DNA of 64,000 bases, from positions 1 to 64,000 of IMG/VR virus record IMGVR_UViG_3300010397_000042; one strand, given 5' to 3'. The number at the start of each line of letters is the position of its first letter. Position 1 is the first letter of the stretch. Below the pieces are notes generated by a model. The model was not told the origin of the DNA, did not search any database, and was given only the letters and a program-made list of their open reading frames with translations. A program made the position numbers and the translations under genes. Positions 56,024-63,495 of the stretch are shown here, piece by piece. The DNA comes from a virus.

Positions 56024-56263
56024 CTAATCTGAAGAAGAGAAGAACCCATAAGGCCAAAAGAGAGACATTGAGAACCTTGTCCACGCTTGCATGACCTCGG
56101 GACTGGACTTCAGCCCCTTGAACTGCTCGAGGACTTCAGCTCCCACAAGATTCCAGACATCCTCCCAGGAATCCCATCGTCCCATCATCCAAAGAGGACA
56201 GAACCATGTGAGTACCGACAGTCCGGAATAGAAGAAGATAAGCGAAGCGATAAAGCTAACCAT
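56024..56263 (-). CDS. Membrane protein (79 aa)
   Basis: ATG at 56263 within the upstream gene's last codons (AATGGTTAG). N-terminal TM (FIASLIFFYSGLSVLTWF). Unknown. Confidence 0.55.
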   Translation of the reverse strand: MVSFIASLIFFYSGLSVLTWFCPLWMMGRWDSWEDVWNLVGAEVLEQFKGLKSSPEVMQAWTRFSMSLFWPYGFFSSSD

Positions 56264-56615
56264 TGATAAGCTCCAACAGGTCACCCATCGCCACGTCACG
56301 ATCCAAACAACGAAACTCGATCTTCAGGCCGTATTCCATCGCCGTTCGAAACGCATACCTCATCCCACCACTCACGCCTCGATCGAGATAGAACGCCACC
56401 ACGTCGGCAAACTCACGCCACGCGAATCCAGCCTGGATGCCCTGCTGTCGCTCATCAAACACCGCGTCATTGAGAATACCCTGTTGCGTGTACAGTAGAT
56501 GACTCGCAAACGGTGCTTCCTTGCGGTTGAGGCAATCCTTCATACACTTTCGAGCGTATGCGACGTTTGCCGTAACCTCGCCCTCATACGGAGATTCGAT
56601 AACTACCAGCCGCAC
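56256..56615 (-). CDS. DUF7768-like phage protein (119 aa)
   Basis: VVIESPYEGEVTANVAYAR, APFASHLLYTQQGILND and GFAWREFADVV, conserved across many phages; a Rossmann-like nucleoside-processing enzyme is a common guess. GTG at 56615 with GGAG upstream. Confidence 0.7.
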   Translation of the reverse strand: MRLVVIESPYEGEVTANVAYARKCMKDCLNRKEAPFASHLLYTQQGILNDAVFDERQQGIQAGFAWREFADVVAFYLDRGVSGGMRYAFRTAMEYGLKIEFRCLDRDVAMGDLLELING

Positions 56616-56995
56616 TTCTCGGACTCCTCGATCTCCATGTCCATGAGCTTGCGACAGAACTTGAGATCCGTTGTGCATCTGAAGTCGGTAAACTGACGAC
56701 GAGCCTCGAACTCGGCGACCGGTCCGTCGTCGTAGTGACTCAGGATGACGGCCTGGTTTGCGTTCGCCGTGACGTCGTCGGTAAGCAAGACCTTGCGGAT
56801 GTCCTCGGCGAGCTTGAGTACCTGCTCGAGACGAGCCATCTTCTCATCCTCGTTCCAGAGTTCGGAAGTCGCCCAGAGCAACATGTGTCCAAGCTGCTTC
56901 TTGAGGATTCGTGATCTCAAGTCGTGAACTTGCTGATCCTCTTCCAGCTTCAGCAACGCACCCGACCAACCCTCTACGTACTTCGGCTCAGACAT
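56603..56995 (-). CDS. Helical protein (130 aa)
   Basis: ATG at 56995. All-alpha, charged. Overlaps the next gene by 13 bp. Confidence 0.6.
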   Translation of the reverse strand: MSEPKYVEGWSGALLKLEEDQQVHDLRSRILKKQLGHMLLWATSELWNEDEKMARLEQVLKLAEDIRKVLLTDDVTANANQAVILSHYDDGPVAEFEARRQFTDFRCTTDLKFCRKLMDMEIEESEKCGW

Positions 56996-57380
56996 TCTGC
57001 TCCTCCACGAACTTCCTAATGTGAGCCGCGACCTCACGAGCGGTCGCATCCTCACCGAGTCGGCCGTCGGCGTAGTTGTTTGGAATGAAGAGCCGCAAGT
57101 ACTCACTTATTGAGAGTCCAAAGATCCTCTCTGCGACCTCTACAGCTCCGGAATTCTCGTTGTCTGCCATCCTGGGCATGACTCCTCTGAACTCGTCTGG
57201 AACCAGAGTGGCACCCAGCTTCTGGAACTCTGGCATCGAGCAAGCCCAACCCAGTGCACAAGCGGTGGTCCCGCAACCACCCTCGAACCAGTCATCGGAC
57301 GCCCAACTCGCGTAATTGAACCTCTCTGGTGGAAGATCATCCAGAAAGTCAGCCAATCTAAGCAATCGTTCTTTATTCAT
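56988..57380 (-). CDS. Conserved-type hypothetical protein (130 aa)
   Basis: CGTTACALGWACSMPEF is a motif shared by a phage family of unknown function. Coupled. Confidence 0.65.
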   Translation of the reverse strand: MNKERLLRLADFLDDLPPERFNYASWASDDWFEGGCGTTACALGWACSMPEFQKLGATLVPDEFRGVMPRMADNENSGAVEVAERIFGLSISEYLRLFIPNNYADGRLGEDATAREVAAHIRKFVEEQNV

Positions 57381-57703
57381 TCCCAGCTCCTACACGGTCC
57401 ACATCGGAACCCCTCTTTGACCTCGGCAAATTCGTTGTAGTCTCCACATTTGCTGCAAACAGCTCCGTAGACTGGAGGTGCAGCTTTGAACGTTTGAATC
57501 GTGGGCACCCCGAAGCGCCGCCACTTGTAGGCACCCCGCTGGTGATAGGTGATGTAGAAGTCCAACCCATCAAGATTCAACTTGACGTAACTTCCACTTA
57601 TTTGGGTGACAGTCCCTTCACCAAGAGGGATACCGCTGTAATCGACCTCAATGATATCGCCTACTATGAGATCCTCAGGACAGTCCCAATCAGTCATCAT
57701 CAT
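57377..57703 (-). CDS. Hypothetical protein with C-terminal zinc ribbon
   Basis: From the ATG run at 57703: SH3-like VGDIIEVDYSGIPLGEGTV, then CSKCGDYNEF...CGPCRSW. The same frame is open and strongly coding back to about 57829, where the upstream gene's N-terminal part lies in another frame, so this may be the C-terminal part of a frameshifted longer gene. Confidence 0.55.
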   Translation of the reverse strand: MMMTDWDCPEDLIVGDIIEVDYSGIPLGEGTVTQISGSYVKLNLDGLDFYITYHQRGAYKWRRFGVPTIQTFKAAPPVYGAVCSKCGDYNEFAEVKEGFRCGPCRSWE

Positions 57704-57926
57704 CTTCCTCAGGTACACTTGGTAATCCTCGATTAGCTCGCAGGCGTCGGAGAGCTCCATGGGTATTTCGAAATGCGTGGTCTCGACCTGGCCATTCACC
57801 AAGATCTCGAATTCCACCCTGGAAGTAGACGGCGTTTCGCCAGAACTCACCCTCCAGCCACACAAGTGCATAGTAATCTCCGTCCTCGAATTCATAGTTG
57901 CCTTCTCCGAGACGCTTCCAGCTCAC
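57690..57926 (-). CDS. Hypothetical gene with an apparent +1 frameshift
   Basis: Codons from 57926 to about 57830 (MSWKRLGEGNYEFEDGDYYALVW...) are clearly coding. After that the third-position GC bias moves to the +1 frame, which reads RVEFEILVNGQVETTHFEIP and runs on into the ATG at 57703. In its own frame the ORF continues to 57690, but with weaker bias. One-base change, error, or programmed shift. Confidence 0.5.
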   Translation of the reverse strand: MSWKRLGEGNYEFEDGDYYALVWLEGEFWRNAVYFQGGIRDLGEWPGRDHAFRNTHGALRRLRANRGLPSVPEEDDDD

Positions 57927-58162
57927 TTCTCAACGAGTTCTCCACTCGGCGTCACCTTGAAGTTCGCTCGAATCTTGGCTTCGGGGATAATCGTGTATCC
58001 CATCTCGTCTTCCTCGGTCACATGGTCGATGAGCCCATCGACGTCACCAGGGACCCACTCCGGGTTCTCCTCGAGAAAGTGGTAAACGTCGTCCTCTTCC
58101 TCAGCATCGACGAAGAAGGTCACTAAGCGCTCCATCACCATATCGACTCGGTAAGTGTTCAT
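57923..58162 (-). CDS. Hypothetical protein (79 aa)
   Basis: ATG at 58162, 7 bp from the -10, predicted leaderless. FVDAEEEDDVYHFLEENPEW, acidic. Unknown. Confidence 0.6.
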   Translation of the reverse strand: MNTYRVDMVMERLVTFFVDAEEEDDVYHFLEENPEWVPGDVDGLIDHVTEEDEMGYTIIPEAKIRANFKVTPSGELVEK

Positions 58163-58169
58163 AGTCTGT

Positions 58170-58198
58170 ATTCTAGCACTAAACTCAGAGTGTGTCAA
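58170..58198 (-). promoter_or_regulatory. Phage promoter, leaderless type
   Basis: -35 TTGACA in TTGACACACTCTGAG, 17 bp, -10 TAGAAT, 7 bp to ATG. Confidence 0.85.
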
Positions 58199-58239
58199 AC
58201 GGTTTCAAAAGAAAAGGCGCCACTACCGACGCCTGTTCT

Positions 58240-58695
58240 TCAGAGGACGAAGTACCGTCCCTCGATCTTGGTGATCACGCCACGAGACTTGAGCTCATCG
58301 AGGGCCGAATACAACCGATCGCGGTGTTGCTGGTCGTCGAGCCCGTAGAGCTTACGAACGAGCACACCGTTGTCGATGTGGCCATTGCCCTCTTTGATGG
58401 CTTGGATGATGAGTTTCTGGACACGACTCGAGCCGCGAGGCTTGTTCCTAGGGGGTCCAGCATTACGGATAAGCCCAAGGTTTTCGAGATCGTCCCAAAG
58501 ATTCAAGGACTTGATCTCTCGGTTGATGGTGCTGAGGCTAACCTCGAGGGCTTCCGCAGCCTCTTCGCGGTTTCCATCATGCTTCTTCATCGTATCAAGG
58601 ATGAGCTTTCGGCGCTCTTCCTCTGTGAATCTGCGTCGCATTCCACTTCCTGCGGGTTCAGATTGGAATTTCTTAGCTCCCGCCCTGTTCTTCAT
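58240..58695 (-). CDS. HTH/winged-helix transcription regulator
   Basis: A 151-residue protein. A Fis-type HTH near residues 30-60 (NREEAAEALEVSLSTINREI) is followed by a winged-helix-like domain (VQKLIIQAIKEGNGHIDNGVLVRKLYGLDDQ...SALDELKSRGVITK). Predicted leaderless from its own motif promoter, so possibly autoregulated. A candidate regulator of the promoter family. Confidence 0.7.
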   Translation of the reverse strand: MKNRAGAKKFQSEPAGSGMRRRFTEEERRKLILDTMKKHDGNREEAAEALEVSLSTINREIKSLNLWDDLENLGLIRNAGPPRNKPRGSSRVQKLIIQAIKEGNGHIDNGVLVRKLYGLDDQQHRDRLYSALDELKSRGVITKIEGRYFVL

Positions 58696-58702
58696 GAGCT
58701 CT

Positions 58703-58730
58703 ATTTTAGGACAATTTGAGAGTATGTCAA
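58703..58730 (-). promoter_or_regulatory. Phage promoter, leaderless type
   Basis: -35 TTGACA in TTGACATACTCTCAA, 16 bp, -10 TAAAAT, 7 bp to ATG. Confidence 0.8.
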
Positions 58731-58745
58731 TGTCATAGGTGAAAA

Positions 58746-59012
58746 ATGTCTAATCGTGCGAAAGAAGCTCAGAAAAAAGTCATCGAAGAGAAGCTGAAGG
58801 AGATGCTGATTTACTACGCCAGCATCAGCGGTGGGAAGTTCCCAGAGAATATCTGTGAGGATGAGAAGACCTACAAAGGTTTGGTGCTGCGATGGATGGA
58901 ACCCATCATCCCGGGCGTCGACAACGTCATTCTGATCGAGGAGTGCTTGGGCGACAATTGGTCACTCCGGTTCGACAGGATTCGGGAGCAGATCAAAATT
59001 TTCACTCCGTAA
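58746..59012 (+). CDS. Hypothetical protein (88 aa)
   Basis: AGGTGA 4 bp before the ATG. Charged helical N-terminus, mixed. Start of the packaging block. Confidence 0.6.
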   Translation: MSNRAKEAQKKVIEEKLKEMLIYYASISGGKFPENICEDEKTYKGLVLRWMEPIIPGVDNVILIEECLGDNWSLRFDRIREQIKIFTP

Positions 59013-59014
59013 TG

Positions 59015-59023
59015 TGCTATACT
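59015..59023 (+). promoter_or_regulatory. Extended -10 element
   Basis: TGC-TATACT with ACTCTTAG after it; no good -35. Confidence 0.4.
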
Positions 59024-59042
59024 CTTAGAAAAAGGAAATATT

Positions 59043-59714
59043 GTGGTTCAGGTTAGTGACGTCTTAGATTTTTTTGTAACCAGGTACGCGAACGCCCCCT
59101 CTGCGATGGGGGCATCGATGGAAATAGCCGAGAGTAACTTCGGAAAACGTAAAGAAGAAAGGCAGCACCGAAACTCCGATCAGATGGAGGAGGATCCTCC
59201 GAAGACGGGTCCGAACGAAGAGATAGTAGGACAATACATGCGGGTAGGTAACGATTTCGCCCGCGTCGACACGAATCAGGAAGTCCGGATGATGCGGCAA
59301 GCAAGAATCTTGCGCTGCATCCAAGAGTTCCAGAGTACAGCTGAGTTCAAAGACCGGTATGTGGACGGTGCGGCTGTCCTTCGCAAGGAAGCGCGGTTCA
59401 AGACGCTGTCCAAACTGAGGAAGTCAACCGCCTACCCCGAGGGGCTAATAGCGGTGGGCATTCTTCGGGCTTACCAAGAATGGGGGACGCAGAGCGTCGA
59501 GCGTGGACTCTTGGAAGTCTACAATTACCTGAAGAATATTGCACCTGAAAAGGTGCCTCATACCTCGAAGACGCATGCGGATCTGTTGCAGGCCTTCCGC
59601 GAGGGCGCCGAAAAACGAGCTCGGAATGCAGCGTGCGAAGCGTACGCGGATGCGCTCCTGGCCCTTCGAGATCACGTAATCGAGTTCAATCGCGAAGAAG
59701 CAAAACGGAAATGA
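59043..59714 (+). CDS. Hypothetical helical protein (223 aa)
   Basis: GTG start with AAGGAAA upstream. Charged and helical throughout; no motif. Precedes the glycosyltransferase with coupled stop/start. Confidence 0.6.
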   Translation: MVQVSDVLDFFVTRYANAPSAMGASMEIAESNFGKRKEERQHRNSDQMEEDPPKTGPNEEIVGQYMRVGNDFARVDTNQEVRMMRQARILRCIQEFQSTAEFKDRYVDGAAVLRKEARFKTLSKLRKSTAYPEGLIAVGILRAYQEWGTQSVERGLLEVYNYLKNIAPEKVPHTSKTHADLLQAFREGAEKRARNAACEAYADALLALRDHVIEFNREEAKRK

Positions 59715-60676
59715 ATCATCACTTAGCCGACCATCGACATCATCACGAGCTCCAAACCGACAGCACGTTGCATGTCGTCGGAGTCTTGAGCAATCCAGTT
59801 CGCTGGCACACGCGCTACCGCCTGGCGAGACAGTGGCTTTCTGAGATGGAGAAGCACCCGAACGTGCGGGCCTACATGGTGGAGGCCGCTTTCGGCGATC
59901 GCCATCATGAGGTGACGATGATGGACGATCACTGTCACCTACAATTGAGGACGAACACCGAGATCTGGATCAAAGAAAACATGATCAATCTCGGCGTCCG
60001 CTATCTGCTTCCTCGAGACTGGAAGTACATGGCGTGGGTCGATGCCGACATCACTTTCCGGAATCCGAACTGGGCGCTCGAGACCATCCATCAGTTGCAG
60101 CACTGGCCCGTCGTCCAGCCGTGGCAGCAGTGCTCGGACCTGGGCCCTCACGGAAACGTGATGCAGCTCCATCAGAGCTTCGGCTGGATGCACCAGCAGG
60201 AGAAGCCCAAAAAGAAGCATCCGGACGACTACTACGGATTCGCTCACCCCGGTTACGCGTGGGCGTGTACTCGGAAGTTTTGGGAACAGGCCAATGGTTT
60301 GATGGACTTCTGTATCCTCGGCTCTGCCGACCGTCATATGGCATGGGCGATGATTGGTGACAGTGAGTGGTCGGTGAATTCCGAACTGCGCCCCGGCTAC
60401 CACCGCCGAGTGAAGGAGTGGCAAGATCGAGCCGTTCGAATCACCCACAAGCAGGTGGGATTCACCCACGGTCGCATCGAACACAACTTCCATGGCAGTA
60501 AAAGCGATCGTAATTACCAGTCCCGATGGCAGATCCTCATTGACCACAAGTACGATCCGGACACGGACCTGATGTACGACGAGCAGGGCCTCATCTACCT
60601 CGCCGGCAAGCCGGACTTCGAGCAAGCCATCCGTCAGTACAACCGAGCTCGCAATGAGGATAGCGGCGATGAGTGA
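59711..60676 (+). CDS. GT-A-type glycosyltransferase
   Basis: A 321-residue protein, ATG at 59711 overlapping the previous TGA. WVDADITFRN is the DxD metal/nucleotide-sugar motif; GFAHPGYAWACTRKFWEQANGL...FCILGSADRHMAWA matches a phage glycosyltransferase family near terminase genes. Could glycosylate DNA or virion proteins. Confidence 0.75.
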   Translation: MNHHLADHRHHHELQTDSTLHVVGVLSNPVRWHTRYRLARQWLSEMEKHPNVRAYMVEAAFGDRHHEVTMMDDHCHLQLRTNTEIWIKENMINLGVRYLLPRDWKYMAWVDADITFRNPNWALETIHQLQHWPVVQPWQQCSDLGPHGNVMQLHQSFGWMHQQEKPKKKHPDDYYGFAHPGYAWACTRKFWEQANGLMDFCILGSADRHMAWAMIGDSEWSVNSELRPGYHRRVKEWQDRAVRITHKQVGFTHGRIEHNFHGSKSDRNYQSRWQILIDHKYDPDTDLMYDEQGLIYLAGKPDFEQAIRQYNRARNEDSGDE

Positions 60677-60869
60677 TGCTGTCGTTCCTAGTTACTGTCC
60701 TTGTGAGTTTTGTCGGATACACGGGAGTTTCAATGCCTGCTCTGTACGCGAGATGATCCTCCGGATAACGCAACTCGAGCTCGCCATCAAAGACGCCCTC
60801 AAGGCGAACTCAGTTGCCGAGTGTGCAGCGGCGTTACACATCTTCCGAATCCTGATGGAGGCACCCTGA
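60669..60869 (+). CDS. Small Cys-rich protein (66 aa)
   Basis: CPCEFCRIHGSFNAC at the N-terminus, helical after. ATG at 60669 within the previous gene's end. Confidence 0.6.
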   Translation: MSDAVVPSYCPCEFCRIHGSFNACSVREMILRITQLELAIKDALKANSVAECAAALHIFRILMEAP

Positions 60870-61234
60870 AACCCATCAAAGCAGCATGGCTTGCAAAACA
60901 TCTTGGGATCCCAGAACGCGCAGTTCGACGGTGGGCCTCACGAGTCGGTAAACAGTTGGACGGTGCCTGGTACGTCTCGATCGACGAGCTCGCGAAGTGT
61001 GACGGCATCGGCGGACTAACTGGAGCCTTACTCCTAATGAACGGTCCGCCCCGGAAGTGGCAGGAGGCGGTGCCGCTGGTGACAGGAGCACTCGGAGTTT
61101 CCTCGAGAACCGTCGAGGAGTGGTGTCAGAATCGACAAGGATTCGCCAAGCGTCTTGGGGACGTTTGGTACATCGATCTGGAAGAGATGAAGGAAAATTG
61201 GACCAACGAGGAAGACTGTGAAACTGCTGGATAA
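60866..61234 (+). CDS. Tandem HTH protein with a CTG start
   Basis: A 122-residue protein with two excisionase/MerR-like HTHs, AAWLAKHLGIPERAVRRWA and VTGALGVSSRTVEEWC, each followed by a wing. The start is placed at CTG 60866, overlapping the previous TGA with GGAGG 4 bp upstream. No ATG fits, and an upstream GTG near 60821 lacks a site. Could assist packaging or regulate the terminase operon. Confidence 0.6.
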   Translation: MKPIKAAWLAKHLGIPERAVRRWASRVGKQLDGAWYVSIDELAKCDGIGGLTGALLLMNGPPRKWQEAVPLVTGALGVSSRTVEEWCQNRQGFAKRLGDVWYIDLEEMKENWTNEEDCETAG

Positions 61235-61294
61235 TATGAGAAGTACCGGTCACTACCGCAACGAAATGTTGCTTATATTATGAGAGGGTAAGAG

Positions 61295-61528
61295 ATGAAT
61301 ATCATTGATCAGCCCCTCTTCCCGTGGCCACCCGCGACGCCGGTGATTCCGGACTATTCTTGGGTGCTCGGTAAAGCACTCGAACCACAGTCTACCTCGC
61401 AGCTTGTGGCTCAGCTGAAGGCTCGTCGAGACCACATCAAGCGCGAACTAGAGTCACACTCGATGCTACTCAAAGAGCTCGAGTACCTGGAATATCTTCT
61501 TGAAAAAGAAGAACAATTTCACAAGTGA
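61295..61528 (+). CDS. Coiled-coil protein (77 aa)
   Basis: MNIIDQPLFPWPP, then a coiled coil (LKARRDHIKRELESHSMLLKEL). Stop overlaps the terminase GTG. Confidence 0.6.
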   Translation: MNIIDQPLFPWPPATPVIPDYSWVLGKALEPQSTSQLVAQLKARRDHIKRELESHSMLLKELEYLEYLLEKEEQFHK

Positions 61529-62130
61529 AACCTAGTGAATCCCTCAAGGAACAGCGCCCTGCGCTGGTCCATAATGAGGACTTGATGCATGGGTACGACG
61601 ATCGTACCCCTCTCGGCCCGCCACCCGCGAAGTACACGGCAGCGGTTCACGAGAAGATTTGTGACGAACTGAAGAAGGGTCAGAGCAAGCGGGCAGCCGC
61701 AGCTCGCGCCGGCATTACCGAGGCCACTCTACATGACTGGCTCAAGCGGGGCCGGGACGGCGATCCTCACCTCTGGCAGTTTGCCGAGGATGTCGAGATT
61801 GCCCAGCATCTGTTCGAGGCAGGAGCGGTGGAAACCATCACCGCAAGTGCTCTGAGTCAGGAACCTGACAAGCAGAGTTCCGAAGATGCGAAGTGGATGC
61901 TCGAACGCACACGATCTGATGCGTTCTCGAAGCAGGTGAAAACCACCGTTGAAAACCAAATCAGAGACTTCATGATTAGGCTCGAGGCTGCACTCGACGA
62001 GCGCACCTTCGCCAAGGTCCTAGCTGTCTACCTGGGCCAGGCACTGCCGGCCGAGTTGGAAGTAGTAGGGATTCTGCCCGAAAATGGCAGCACGGAAGAG
62101 ACAGACGAAAACGCCGAAGAACTCGGCTGA
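61525..62130 (+). CDS. terS: Small terminase subunit-like protein
   Basis: A 201-residue protein with GTG start. N-terminal HTH (KRAAAARAGITEATLHDWLKRG), central coiled-coil and acidic C-terminus. Located directly before terL, overlapping it by 47 bp. Would recognise phage DNA for packaging. Confidence 0.7.
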   Translation: MKPSESLKEQRPALVHNEDLMHGYDDRTPLGPPPAKYTAAVHEKICDELKKGQSKRAAAARAGITEATLHDWLKRGRDGDPHLWQFAEDVEIAQHLFEAGAVETITASALSQEPDKQSSEDAKWMLERTRSDAFSKQVKTTVENQIRDFMIRLEAALDERTFAKVLAVYLGQALPAELEVVGILPENGSTEETDENAEELG

Positions 62131-63487
62131 GAGCGCTCTCGCTCGCTACGCAAAAGAAAGATACGCAGCATTACAGGATAAGACGAGAGGGAATCTAGCA
62201 GACCTCCCGCTCTTCGACTTCCTGACGACGACCTCGCCACATCTTTGTCGTCCGGAGCATCTGGTCTCAGTCGTTCCGTACATGGAGGCACTCGACGAGT
62301 CGCCTCAGGCCTTCGCGCTGTCGGCGCCACCGCGGCACGGTAAGAGCGTTCTGGTCAATCATCTCTGCGCTCGGCAGATGATTCGACATCCGGGACTCAA
62401 GGTCGCTTACGGGTGCTACTCTCTCGACCTCGCAGGCTTCAACAGCCTCGAAGTCAAAGACATCCTTATCGCGAACAACGTCGAGCTCGACCGGAACCAG
62501 AATTCCAAGGAAGAGTGGCGACTCGAGAACGGAAGCGTCTTCAAGTGCGTCGCCCCCGGATCAGGCTTCACGGGTCGCGGAGCAGACCTCATCATCATCG
62601 ATGACCCTTACAAGGGTCGAACCGAAGCCGAGTCAGGACGCATCCGAGATGCCACGTGGTCCTGGTTCACCGCCGTCGCTATTACGCGACGTAGTCCTAA
62701 CGCTTCCGTCATAGTCACTCACACTCGATGGACGGTTGACGATCTCATCGGAAAGGTCACCAAAGAACACGGGTGGCCCTACGTGAATCTGCAGGCCATC
62801 AATGATCAGAGCGATGCGCTCTGGCCCAACGAATGGCCGCTCGATAAGCTTCTCGAGATCAAGTCCCTCATCGGTCCTTACGAGTGGCACTCGCTCTACA
62901 TGGGCGAACCCAGACCTCGTGGCGGAGCGGTGTTCGGGGATCCCAGTCCTTGCTCAAAGGAAGACTGGCCGACGGCGTTCGACAAGATCGTCATCGGAAT
63001 CGACTGCGCGTACACGAAGAAGACCCACTCAGACTGGTCAGTCGCCGTTGTACTCGGAGTCAAAGACGGTATTCACTACATCCTCGAAGTTGTTCGCAAG
63101 CAGTGCGAGGCTCCCGAGTTCGAGAGCATTCTTCGAGGTCTTCGATTCAAGTACGGCAACCCGCCGATCTACTGGTACGTGGGTGGTCAAGAAAAAGTCA
63201 TCGCTGACTTCTTCATCAACCGCGGTGTTCCGGTCAAGGCGATTCCCGCCAAGGACGACAAGTTCGTTCGTGCACAAGCGGTGGCTGCAGCATGGAATGC
63301 ACACCGTGTAATGGTTCCTGCGGAAGACCAGCGATGGAGCCGCGACTTTCTTTCTGAGGTCTTATTGTTCACGGGTCTCGATGACCCTCACGACGACCAG
63401 GTTGACGCTCTCGCTTCGGCCTTCATTCCTTCGGCTTCTAAGCGCGTTGTTCGCGGCAACCTGACGACTCAGCTTCTTTCGTACTGA
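62084..63487 (+). CDS. terL: Large terminase subunit (ATPase/nuclease)
   Basis: A 467-residue packaging motor: Walker A APPRHGKSV, Walker B ADLIIIDDPY, then an RNase H-like nuclease with GIDCAYTKK and DDPHDDQVDALASAF acidic residues. Powers DNA packaging and cuts concatemers. Confidence 0.92.
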   Translation: MAARKRQTKTPKNSAESALARYAKERYAALQDKTRGNLADLPLFDFLTTTSPHLCRPEHLVSVVPYMEALDESPQAFALSAPPRHGKSVLVNHLCARQMIRHPGLKVAYGCYSLDLAGFNSLEVKDILIANNVELDRNQNSKEEWRLENGSVFKCVAPGSGFTGRGADLIIIDDPYKGRTEAESGRIRDATWSWFTAVAITRRSPNASVIVTHTRWTVDDLIGKVTKEHGWPYVNLQAINDQSDALWPNEWPLDKLLEIKSLIGPYEWHSLYMGEPRPRGGAVFGDPSPCSKEDWPTAFDKIVIGIDCAYTKKTHSDWSVAVVLGVKDGIHYILEVVRKQCEAPEFESILRGLRFKYGNPPIYWYVGGQEKVIADFFINRGVPVKAIPAKDDKFVRAQAVAAAWNAHRVMVPAEDQRWSRDFLSEVLLFTGLDDPHDDQVDALASAFIPSASKRVVRGNLTTQLLSY

Positions 63488-63495
63488 TAGACTCT

